From assembly GCF_004103735.1 (NCBI RefSeq), contig NZ_CP035281.1, positions 434,001-498,000 of the forward strand: a stretch of DNA of 64,000 nt, given 5' to 3'. A program made the translations under genes and the position numbers. This DNA is from Aminipila luticellarii. Its GTDB lineage: Bacteria; Bacillota; Clostridia; Peptostreptococcales; Anaerovoracaceae. Below are positions 35,890 to 43,205 of the stretch, piece after piece. The notes beneath the pieces were generated by a model. That model was not told the origin of the DNA. It ran no database searches and worked only from the letters and a program-made list of their open reading frames with translations. Each line of letters starts with the position of its first letter. Position 1 is the first letter of the stretch.

Positions 35890-36921
35890 ATGAAAGCAAA
35901 GGAATTATCGCCATTTTGTATGCAAGTCGCTTTTTTGCTGGGAGCAGGAATCTCTATTGATGCGGGGCTTTCCGTGTTGGCAGAAGATGAGGAGAACCGG
36001 GAGCAAAAGAATATGCTGATGCAGATGTCAGAAGATGTAGAAATGGGAGCATCCCTGGCGAACGCTATGGAAAAAACAAAACAATTCCCCAAGTATCTGG
36101 TGCAAATGACCCGAGTAGGGCAGGAAACCGGCAACCTTGAAATTGTTATGAAATCTCTTGCTCAATATTATGAAAAAGAAAGTATGCTGGCGCAGACGAT
36201 TAAGAGTGCGGTCACTTATCCGCTGATCATGGTATCCATGCTGATGGTGGTCCTGTTTGTATTGCTGACCAAGGTCATGCCTATTTTTGAAGAAGTATAT
36301 AGCCAGCTGGGAGCACAGTTGTCTCCCATTACAAAAAGTGCAGTGCGGATTGGTACCGTTTTCAGCGGAGCCGCTATTGCCGTTATTGTTTTGCTCGTTC
36401 TGGCGGCAGTAGGAGTCATGATTTCAGATCAAAGAGGACACCAGCAGATGTGGGCAGAACAATTACTGAAAACTGTAAAGGAAAAGAGCCGAATTGCTAT
36501 AGCACTGACAAAACGCCGAATTGCTGCGGTTCTGGCTCTCTCCATAAAGAGTGGGCTGGAGCTGGAAGCCGGCATGGAGATGGCTGTTCAATTAATACCA
36601 CAGCACAAAATTCAGGAAAAGCTTCGGATCTGTAAGGAACAGTTGGAAGCCGGAAACCCCTTGTACGATACGTTAAAAGATACGGGCATCTTTACAGGAA
36701 TGGATTTGCAGATGATTAAAGTCGGTGTCCGATCGGGCAAGTCTGATGCGGTTTTTGATGAGCTGTCCAAAAAGTATGAGAGTGAAGTGGATACATCCAT
36801 TGACGATATGGTAACCAGATTTGAACCTACGATGGTGATCGTTTTAGCTGCGATTGTCGGTTTGATTTTGTTATCTGTTATGATGCCTCTGGTTGGAATT
36901 ATGGCATCCATAGGCCAGTGA
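35890..36921 (+). CDS. GspF/PilC-like type II secretion or pilus inner-membrane protein
   Basis: 343 residues from ATG 35890, with AAGGAG upstream; an overlapping GTG at 35884 is less likely. It holds the two-fold repeated T2SSF domain, each half with GxSIDAG / GxPLYDTL motifs, and three membrane helices, ending in a hydrophobic helix (LAAIVGLILLSVMMPLVGIM). At ~340 residues it is shorter than typical PilC (~400). GspF/PilC forms the membrane platform for pilin assembly. It opens an operon of four small membrane proteins and a PilT-like ATPase. Confidence 0.85.
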   Translation: MKAKELSPFCMQVAFLLGAGISIDAGLSVLAEDEENREQKNMLMQMSEDVEMGASLANAMEKTKQFPKYLVQMTRVGQETGNLEIVMKSLAQYYEKESMLAQTIKSAVTYPLIMVSMLMVVLFVLLTKVMPIFEEVYSQLGAQLSPITKSAVRIGTVFSGAAIAVIVLLVLAAVGVMISDQRGHQQMWAEQLLKTVKEKSRIAIALTKRRIAAVLALSIKSGLELEAGMEMAVQLIPQHKIQEKLRICKEQLEAGNPLYDTLKDTGIFTGMDLQMIKVGVRSGKSDAVFDELSKKYESEVDTSIDDMVTRFEPTMVIVLAAIVGLILLSVMMPLVGIMASIGQ

Positions 36922-36930
36922 GGGTGGTGA

Positions 36931-37224
36931 ATGGGCATGAAGCGTTATATGTTATCCATTGCTGTTTTTTTATGTACGGTAGCAGTCTTTTTGTATTCCA
37001 TAAATGCCGTATCAAAACGGTCTGAGGCAGAAGGAGCTGAAGCATTGCAGCAGGCCATTCAGCGTGCCTCCGTACAGTGTTACGCTATAGAAGGAAGGTA
37101 TCCTGCATCCGTAGAATACCTGACGGAAAACTATGGAATCCAGATCGATCGAGATAAATATGCTGTATTTTATGAAGGCTTTGCCTCCAACATCATGCCG
37201 GATATTACGGTTCATCCATTATAG
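36931..37224 (+). CDS. Small pilin-like membrane protein
   Basis: 97 residues: short basic N-terminus, one membrane helix (about 7-26), then a helix and CYAIEGRYPASVEYLTENYGI, a segment typical of the soluble part of small pilin-like proteins in clostridia. No G-[FM]xxxE prepilin cleavage site is seen. It starts nine bases after the GspF gene. Function inferred from context only. Confidence 0.65.
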   Translation: MGMKRYMLSIAVFLCTVAVFLYSINAVSKRSEAEGAEALQQAIQRASVQCYAIEGRYPASVEYLTENYGIQIDRDKYAVFYEGFASNIMPDITVHPL

Positions 37225-37233
37225 GAGAAACAT

Positions 37234-37734
37234 ATGAAGAGTAGAGAATTTTACAATAACACAGAACAGCCCATACAGTTTTTGTTTACTATGGTACTGT
37301 TGTTTTTTCTTGCCATAAGTGCCATCTTTACGGTTTTATTCGGTGCGGAGGTCTATAAGAATATTGAAGAAAGAATGAATGAAAATTTTAACAGCGTGAC
37401 GGCGTTATCCTATATTTCAAACAAGGTGAAACAGAATGATAAAGCCGAAATGGTTTCCGTGGAGCAGGTGGATGGGATACCGGTTTTAAAGCTGGTTGAA
37501 AAGCATGATCAGGAGCTTTATGATACCCTGATTTATTGCAAGGACGGAGAATTAAAGGAGCTCTTCTGCGATGAAGGCAGCGGGCTTGCTTTGGAAGATG
37601 GGATGGATATTATGGACGTTCCGGAAATGTCTTTTGAAATGATAGGCAAGAACCTGTTGAAAGTGCGGACCTATGGGGAGCATGGAAAATATCTGCTGTT
37701 AGCTTTAAGAAGCGGGGAGGGCGGCTATGAGTAG
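37234..37734 (+). CDS. Pilin-like protein, probably DUF4860
   Basis: 166 residues with a single membrane helix near residues 15-38, then a region that reads like pseudopilins (NFNSVTALSYISNKVKQND). The pattern matches what I know as DUF4860, found in clostridial pilus-like operons; function unknown. The C-terminal half is a beta-rich soluble domain. It overlaps the next gene by eight bases. Confidence 0.65.
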   Translation: MKSREFYNNTEQPIQFLFTMVLLFFLAISAIFTVLFGAEVYKNIEERMNENFNSVTALSYISNKVKQNDKAEMVSVEQVDGIPVLKLVEKHDQELYDTLIYCKDGELKELFCDEGSGLALEDGMDIMDVPEMSFEMIGKNLLKVRTYGEHGKYLLLALRSGEGGYE

Positions 37735-38110
37735 AAGGAATTCATCCCAACTGTTTCTCATGGAGTTCATTTGTGTTGTGCTTTTTTTCGCACTGTGCGC
37801 CGCACTGTGCTTGAATGCTTTTGTAAAGGCGGACAGAATCAGCAGGCAGGGAAGTGAACTAAATGAATCGTTGATTCTAGCACAGAGCATGGCAGAAACC
37901 ATAAAGGCAATGGATGCTCCCGACCATGAGAAGATAGTCGCTGCAGTGGATCAGATCAATAAGGAAGCTGGAAGTAGGCTTATTGTGAAGGTAAAAGATC
38001 AAGTTCTTTTAGATATGCTCCGAGCAGATATTAGTATTTATGAAGCAAAGGACAGTCCTGAAGAAATTTGCAGTATTTCGGTTCATAAATATTTGCCGGG
38101 TGAGGTATGA
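37727..38110 (+). CDS. Pseudopilin-like membrane protein
   Basis: 127 residues. The N-terminus QLFLMEFICVVLFFALCAAL looks like a type IV pilin hydrophobic helix with a Glu at the fifth position, but the residue before the expected cut is Gln and not Gly. Processing by a standard prepilin peptidase is therefore doubtful. A soluble helical domain follows. It overlaps its upstream neighbour and abuts the next gene. Confidence 0.6.
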   Translation: MSRRNSSQLFLMEFICVVLFFALCAALCLNAFVKADRISRQGSELNESLILAQSMAETIKAMDAPDHEKIVAAVDQINKEAGSRLIVKVKDQVLLDMLRADISIYEAKDSPEEICSISVHKYLPGEV

Positions 38111-38111
38111 G

Positions 38112-38612
38112 ATGGAAAAGAAAAAGGGTTTTAATAATCGTGGAGTTCAGATCGGCACCAGCTCGCTTTTGCTGATTTTTACAGTGCTTTGCCTGGTGGT
38201 GTTCAGTACGTTGTCTTTAGCGAGCGCCAGAGCAGATTACCGCTTGGCTGTTAAGACTCAGCAAAGCGTTAAAGCATACTATGCCGCAGATGCCAGAGGT
38301 GAAGAATTAAAAAGGGACATGAACCGGAAACTAATTCAACTGGCAAAAGAAGCACCGTCAGAAGAAGTGTTCAGAAATCTGGTTCAGCAGAACTTTAAAC
38401 AGGCCTTTGACCAGAGCAGTAATCAGATCAGCTATGCCGTAGATACCGGCTCGGGACAGCTCCTGCGGATTCAATTTCAGCTGCTTCCCTATGAAGAAAT
38501 GGAGGAGGGAAAGGCCAATTATAAAATACTCTCATGGAGCATACAGAATAAGGAAGATTATGAAGTGGACAGTAAAATGCCTGTTTGGAACGGCAATGAA
38601 GATATAGATTGA
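38112..38612 (+). CDS. Pseudopilin-like membrane protein
   Basis: 166 residues from ATG 38112; an open frame further upstream (38040) overlaps the previous gene and is not supported. A membrane helix at about 16-40 follows the short basic leader MEKKKGFNNRG, then a soluble domain with AYYAADARGEELKRDMNRKL. The Gly at the leader end is present, but the Glu at position five is missing. It resembles minor pilins of the PilX type in layout. Function inferred from context. Confidence 0.6.
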   Translation: MEKKKGFNNRGVQIGTSSLLLIFTVLCLVVFSTLSLASARADYRLAVKTQQSVKAYYAADARGEELKRDMNRKLIQLAKEAPSEEVFRNLVQQNFKQAFDQSSNQISYAVDTGSGQLLRIQFQLLPYEEMEEGKANYKILSWSIQNKEDYEVDSKMPVWNGNEDID

Positions 38613-38626
38613 ATGGAGAAGAGGAT

Positions 38627-39691
38627 ATGAAGGCATTAAAAGTATTAAATATAGCAGTAGAAAAAAATGCATCTGATATTTTTTTAATTCCCGGTGCAGG
38701 CTTTTCTTTAAAAATAAATGGAAAGATTTTCCCCTATGAGGGAACAAGCTTGCTCCCGGGTGACTTGGCGGATATTATCTCTCAAATTTATGAGATGGCC
38801 CAGAACCGATCCATGGAGAAAGTAAAAAATACCGGGGATGATGATTTTTCTTTTTCTGTGCAGGGCTTGTCCCGTTTCCGTGCAAGTATTTTTAAGCAGC
38901 GGGGGTCTTTGGCGGCGGTCATACGGGTCGTCCGTTTTGATTTACCAGATTTTAGGGAGCTTCATATTCCGAAAACGGTTATCGATATTGCCAATATGAA
39001 AAAGGGGCTGGTTCTGGTTACGGGAGCAGCAGGAAACGGCAAGAGCACCACGCTGGCATGCATCATAGATCAGATAAACAAGACCAGAAATGTTCATGTC
39101 ATCACCCTAGAAGATCCTATTGAATATTTACATAAACATCAGAAAAGCCTTGTGACTCAGAGAGAGATTTCTACGGATACGGAAGACTATGTTTCCGCAC
39201 TAAGAGCCGCCTTAAGACAGGCTCCGGATGTAATCCTGCTGGGAGAGCTCAGAGACTATGAGACCATTCGAACGGCTATGACTGCGGCAGAAACAGGGCA
39301 TCTGGTGATTTCTACGCTGCACACCACCGGTGCTGCCAATACCATCGACCGAGTGGTGGATGCTTTTCCGGAAAATCAGCAGAGCCAAATAAGAATCCAG
39401 CTTTCCATGGTACTCCAGGCCGTTGTTTCTCAGCAGCTGCTTCCTACAGTGGAGGGCGGAACAATACCGGCATTTGAGATTATGTTTTTGAACAGTGCCA
39501 TCCGAAATATGATAAGGGAAAGGAAGAACCACCAGATTGATTCTGTTATTGCAGGAGGGCAGGAAGAAGGAATGCTTGCCATGGACAACAGCTTATTGAC
39601 GCTGTACAAGGACGGAAAAATCACAAAAGAGGTTGCACTGGCCTACAGTACGAATCGAGAATTTTTTGAAAAGAGACTGCAAAGAGTATAA
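38627..39691 (+). CDS. PilT/GspE-family ATPase
   Basis: 354 residues from ATG 38627, with GGAGAAGAGG just upstream; a TTG at 38609 is also open. Walker A is GAAGNGKSTT (133-142), followed by the Asp box (VITLEDPIEYLHK), Walker B (APDVILLGELRDYETIR) and the His box (TGHLVISTLHTTGA). These mark a PilT-type secretion ATPase. PilT normally retracts type IV pili. Here it is the only ATPase of the operon, so it may power assembly, retraction or both. No PilB-like gene is nearby. Confidence 0.9.
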   Translation: MKALKVLNIAVEKNASDIFLIPGAGFSLKINGKIFPYEGTSLLPGDLADIISQIYEMAQNRSMEKVKNTGDDDFSFSVQGLSRFRASIFKQRGSLAAVIRVVRFDLPDFRELHIPKTVIDIANMKKGLVLVTGAAGNGKSTTLACIIDQINKTRNVHVITLEDPIEYLHKHQKSLVTQREISTDTEDYVSALRAALRQAPDVILLGELRDYETIRTAMTAAETGHLVISTLHTTGAANTIDRVVDAFPENQQSQIRIQLSMVLQAVVSQQLLPTVEGGTIPAFEIMFLNSAIRNMIRERKNHQIDSVIAGGQEEGMLAMDNSLLTLYKDGKITKEVALAYSTNREFFEKRLQRV

Positions 39692-40041
39692 ATACAATGA
39701 TTATTTAACGGTGAAATGGTTCATACTAACCATATAAAGAAAGAGGCTATTCAATAGTATGTTTTGTCCCCCTTTAGCATAAAAAAGCAGCTTCTTTCTT
39801 TATTTTTTGTAACTTGTTTGCGATTATAGCATAAAATGGAAAAATTTGTTTGCGGATAAAGTGCCTGCATGAAATTATTTTTCTTGTAAAAAAATATAAT
39901 AATGTTATAATAATTAAGGTGTGCTGAGATAGATAAATTTGGATATGCTGTCTTGGTATGTAGTGAAAGAATTGTATGAGATTACAGCAAATTGTAAACG
40001 ACGAGATAGATAGATAATAACAGATTGTTTTGGAGGGAAAG
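39692..40041. other. 350-bp intergenic region upstream of murA
   Basis: AT-rich. It holds a small ATGGTT/AACCAT hairpin near 39716-39733 and the murA promoter at 39885-39912. I see no gene or terminator in it. Confidence 0.5.
39885..39912 (+). promoter_or_regulatory. Promoter for murA
   Basis: TTGTAA and TATAAT with a 16-bp spacer in an AT-rich region, about 130 bp upstream of murA. Confidence 0.5.
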
Positions 40042-41304
40042 TTGGCCAAATATTTAGTTCAAAAAAGCGGACCGCTTAGAGGAGAAGTTACTATAAGCGG
40101 CTCTAAAAATGCCGTGCTTCCTATTATGGCGGCTGCCATTTTAACCGATGAAGCTTGCGAGCTTACAGAAGTTCCGGCCCTTAGAGATGTAGACGTAATG
40201 TGCAGACTGCTTGGAAGTTTAGGCTCGAAAATAAAAGAAGAATATCGTGATAACAAGCTTGAAATAGAAACGAAAGAGATTATGACATGTGAGGCGCCCT
40301 ATGAGCTGGTCAAGAAGATGAGAGCATCTATACTGGTGATGGGGCCGCTTTTGGCGCGAACCGGAAAGGCCAGAATCGCATTGCCCGGAGGATGCGCTAT
40401 AGGGGCAAGACCTATTGATCTTCATTTGAAGGGATTTCAGGCTCTGGGTGCAAAGATTGAGGAAGGTCATGGATATGTTGAGGCCGTTGCCGACAAGCTG
40501 ACAGGCAACAATGTATATTTAGATTTTCCCAGCGTAGGTGCCACAGAGAACATTATGATGGCGGCTGTATTGGCCGAAGGAATTACCATCCTGGAAAACG
40601 TGGCAGAAGAGCCTGAAATCGTAGATCTGGCAAATTTCCTGAACAGGATGGGTGCCAAGATCAAAGGTGCGGGAACCGATACCATTAAAATCGAAGGGGT
40701 TTCCTCGCTGCACGGCGCAAAGCATTCCGTTATACCGGATCGGATCGAGACCGGTACTTTTATGGTGGCCGCAGCGATTACAAGAGGGAATGTCCTGATT
40801 AAAAATGTGGTGCCCGATCACGTAAAGCCAATCATAGCGAAGCTCAAGGAATGCGGTGCAGCTGTGGAAGTCACAGATGAAGGATTGATCGTAAGAGGAG
40901 ATGTAGCTCCCCTTGTCGCGACAGACATAAAGACGCTGCCATATCCGGGATTTCCGACGGATATGCAGTCTCAGTTCATGTCTCTTCTGGCGACCACAAA
41001 GGGATCGAGCATCGTGATTGAAACAGTTTTTGAAAATCGATACATGCATGTGGGGGAACTGAACCGAATGGGTGCGAACATAAAGATAGAGGGCAGAAGT
41101 GCTGTGATCCAGGGAGAAAAGCTTTTGCAGGGCGCACAGGTCATTTCCACGGATTTAAGAGCAGGTGCGGCATTGGTTCTGGCCGGATTGACGGCAGAGG
41201 GAACCACCGAAATCTCAGAGATTTATCATATCGAGCGAGGGTATGAAAAGTTTGTGGAGAAGTTCAAAGGAATCGGTGCCACGATCATAAGAGTAGAAGA
41301 ATGA
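40042..41304 (+). CDS. murA: UDP-N-acetylglucosamine 1-carboxyvinyltransferase
   Basis: 420 residues. It catalyses the first committed step of peptidoglycan synthesis and is the fosfomycin target; the reactive Cys118 is present in LPGGCAIGARPIDLH. The two inverse-barrel EPT domains, with SGSKN near the start and the RAGAAL segment, are normal. I chose TTG at 40042 (AKYLVQKSG) because GGAGGG lies directly upstream; the TTG at 40030 overlaps this ribosome binding site. The gene converges on spoIID and ends in a terminator. Confidence 0.96.
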   Translation: MAKYLVQKSGPLRGEVTISGSKNAVLPIMAAAILTDEACELTEVPALRDVDVMCRLLGSLGSKIKEEYRDNKLEIETKEIMTCEAPYELVKKMRASILVMGPLLARTGKARIALPGGCAIGARPIDLHLKGFQALGAKIEEGHGYVEAVADKLTGNNVYLDFPSVGATENIMMAAVLAEGITILENVAEEPEIVDLANFLNRMGAKIKGAGTDTIKIEGVSSLHGAKHSVIPDRIETGTFMVAAAITRGNVLIKNVVPDHVKPIIAKLKECGAAVEVTDEGLIVRGDVAPLVATDIKTLPYPGFPTDMQSQFMSLLATTKGSSIVIETVFENRYMHVGELNRMGANIKIEGRSAVIQGEKLLQGAQVISTDLRAGAALVLAGLTAEGTTEISEIYHIERGYEKFVEKFKGIGATIIRVEE

Positions 41305-41339
41305 AAGAATAAGGCCGCAAGGATGAAAGAAAAGAAGCA

Positions 41340-41372
41340 GGCCAGTCTTAAGATTTAAGACTGGCCATTTTT
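41340..41372 (+). terminator. Terminator of murA
   Basis: An 11-bp perfect stem (GGCCAGTCTTA/TAAGACTGGCC) with a five-base loop, then ATTTTTG on the plus strand. Confidence 0.75.
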
Positions 41373-41399
41373 GCTTTCCATGATGTACAGAACATTGTT

Positions 41400-42401
41400 T
41401 TAATAAATCTTGACGCCGGTGTAATAATGCGCTAGGATTTCTTTGTAGTTGGAACCCCTTTGCGCCATGCCGTTGGCTCCGTACTGGCTCATTCCGACTC
41501 CGTGTCCGAATCCGGTGCTGGTGATGGTTATGGTACCGTTTGACAACGATATTTTGAAGTTTGCCGAGGAAAGACCCAGTGCATCCCGCAGTTCTCTGCC
41601 CTGATAAGAGGAATTATTTACTTTTATCTCTTCGACACGGCCGCCGTCACTTTTTGAGACGATTTCAACCTTGCTGATGGGAGCGGACAGTTTTCTGTCC
41701 GGATATTTTAAATTGATTAAATAGATGAAGTCCTTCGTGGAAAAGTATTTGGTCTCTTCCTGGTGGGTGGCCCCTTCTTCGTAAGGACTATCTACACTTC
41801 TTAAATAAGGCACGGCTGAAGCAAAAACATCTTCCGAATTTTCCGTGCGCCCGCCGCTGGAGGAATGAAAAAGAGCCTGCTCCGCCAGCTGCCCGTCGTA
41901 ATACATCAACTGGCCCTTCGTTGAATCTACAGCTTTACAGATTTTTGGCCAGCTCTTCTGCATCCAATTGTCGCCTTTCAATGCGGTGAGGTCGTACACG
42001 CTGCGATATACCTGACAATGTGTGTCGTCGCAAAGGGGAGCATCCGGATGCGCCGGTGGATTCCCTCCGTCTCCGGAGCGTATAATTTTGGAAAGGGAAT
42101 AGGTCCTGGCTGCTACCGCTTGAGCTTTCAGTGCTTCCGTTTCAAAATTGGACGGCATTTCTCCGGCTACAACGCCTTTGACATAATCCTCAAAGGGAAC
42201 CACTTCTGTGACACCGTAGGTATGCCGATATACTCGTATGTTTTTAGGTATCTCAACTTTATTCACAAATATTTTTGGTACTGCAGGAGCCGGCAGCTTG
42301 TTAAAAATGCCATGTACGCCCAAGAGAAGGGAAGGCAGCAGGATGAACGTAAACAGTTCTGCAATAACAATGTACAGTATCGTTTTTTTTGTTATTTTCA
42401 T
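41400..42401 (-). CDS. spoIID: Stage II sporulation protein D
   Basis: 333 residues. One N-terminal membrane helix (residues 7-30) anchors the protein, and the outer SpoIID domain is a lytic transglycosylase that cuts the thick septal peptidoglycan so the mother-cell membrane can engulf the forespore. The family motif VVAGEMPSNFETEALKAQAV with the catalytic Glu and the C-terminal GFGHGVGMSQYGANGMAQ segment are intact. Upstream, a CATACTTT box (minus strand, 42447-42454) resembles the sigma-E -10 element, as expected for spoIID. This gene marks the organism as a spore former. Confidence 0.95.
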   Translation of the reverse strand: MKITKKTILYIVIAELFTFILLPSLLLGVHGIFNKLPAPAVPKIFVNKVEIPKNIRVYRHTYGVTEVVPFEDYVKGVVAGEMPSNFETEALKAQAVAARTYSLSKIIRSGDGGNPPAHPDAPLCDDTHCQVYRSVYDLTALKGDNWMQKSWPKICKAVDSTKGQLMYYDGQLAEQALFHSSSGGRTENSEDVFASAVPYLRSVDSPYEEGATHQEETKYFSTKDFIYLINLKYPDRKLSAPISKVEIVSKSDGGRVEEIKVNNSSYQGRELRDALGLSSANFKISLSNGTITITSTGFGHGVGMSQYGANGMAQRGSNYKEILAHYYTGVKIY

Positions 42402-42481
42402 AAGTAAATCCTCTCTATTTTAATTCATTATATTAACCGGAAGGACAAAGTATGCCGGACAAAAATAAAATAAAATAGCTA

Positions 42482-42510
42482 TTGACAAGAACAGTTAGCC
42501 ATGGTAAACT
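42482..42510 (+). promoter_or_regulatory. feo promoter overlapped by a metal-regulator operator
   Basis: TTGACA and TAAACT with a 17-bp spacer. The spacer and the -10 box form a degenerate copy of the AGTTAGC-N4-GCTAACT palindrome (42493-42510), so a bound repressor would block RNA polymerase. Confidence 0.7.
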
Positions 42511-42578
42511 CAGTGTAGGATAAAAAAGTTAGCAAGAGCTAACTATTTTTAAGATGTTAAAGTTAGCGAAAGCTTACT
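42493..42578 (+). promoter_or_regulatory. Three 18-bp DtxR-like operator palindromes, 34 bp apart
   Basis: Sites at 42493-42510 (degenerate), 42527-42544 (AGTTAGCAAGAGCTAACT, perfect) and 42561-42578 (AGTTAGCGAAAGCTTACT). Spacing is exactly 34 bp, about three helical turns, so repressors would stack on one face of the DNA. The half-sites resemble those of DtxR/IdeR-type iron regulators. Confidence 0.75.
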
Positions 42579-42588
42579 TCTAATTTTT

Positions 42589-42623
42589 AGAAAATCACGA
42601 GGGACTGATTCGTAGATTTTCAT
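42589..42623 (+). promoter_or_regulatory. Conserved 35-nt hairpin element, copy 2 (upstream of feoA)
   Basis: Same element as at 32272-32306; only the five-base centre differs (GGGAC here, ATTTT there). It is about 40 bp upstream of the first feoA start. Confidence 0.75.
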
Positions 42624-42664
42624 ACACAAATAATGAGAGGAACAAACCAAAAGAAGGAGGTAGT

Positions 42665-42880
42665 ATGATGCCGTTAACAATGACCACGCCGGGAACTCAG
42701 GTAACTGTTTCTACTATTAAAGGCAAAGATGATACAAAGCGTTTTCTTGAAACCCTGGGGTTTGTTACAGGAACGCAGGTAATGGTTATCTCTGAATTGG
42801 GAGGAAATGTTATTGTAAATGTGAAAGAGGCCAGAGTTGCCATAAGCAAAGCGATGGCTTCCCGAATCTTGATTCATTAA
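42665..42880 (+). CDS. feoA: FeoA family ferrous iron transport protein (first copy)
   Basis: 71 residues, an SH3-like beta-barrel with the GFVTGTQVMVISELGGNVIVNV core of FeoA. FeoA is a small cytoplasmic partner needed for FeoB iron uptake. Two adjacent ATG codons (42665 and 42668) follow AGAAGGAGG; either could start. It leads the feoA-feoA-feoB operon under the iron-type operators. Confidence 0.88.
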   Translation: MMPLTMTTPGTQVTVSTIKGKDDTKRFLETLGFVTGTQVMVISELGGNVIVNVKEARVAISKAMASRILIH

Positions 42881-42945
42881 GGTGCTTTGCATCGATAAAT
42901 ATAGAACAAAGCGGAGGCAGCATCTCCCGCTAAAATGGAGGAAAC

Positions 42946-43167
42946 ATGAGAAATTTAAAAGACGTGAAGTGCGGAGAGACCGTGACGGTGGAAAAGCTTC
43001 AAGGTGAAGGCGCACTTAAAAAAAGAATTATGGATATGGGCATTACAAAGGGGGTAGCCATATTTGTTCGAAAAGTGGCACCTTTGGGTGACCCGATAGA
43101 AATAACGGTCCGAGGATATGAGCTTTCAATTAGAAAAAGCGAAGCGGAAAATATCATCGTTGCATAG
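42946..43167 (+). CDS. feoA: FeoA family ferrous iron transport protein (second copy)
   Basis: 73 residues with the FeoA SH3 fold (LKKRIMDMGITKGVAIFVRKVAPLGDPIEI + VRGYELSIRK). It is more typical of FeoA than the first copy; paired FeoA genes are common in clostridia. The start ATG has TGGAGGAAAC upstream. A short GAG/CTC hairpin lies between the two genes. Confidence 0.92.
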   Translation: MRNLKDVKCGETVTVEKLQGEGALKKRIMDMGITKGVAIFVRKVAPLGDPIEITVRGYELSIRKSEAENIIVA

Positions 43168-43205
43168 AGAAAAACGCTGATTTAATTGAAACAGGAGGAA
43201 TTAAA

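Noticed and set aside
39774-40049. 91-residue minus-strand frame before murA
   Set aside because: It overlaps the murA start and promoter and has no recognisable protein features.
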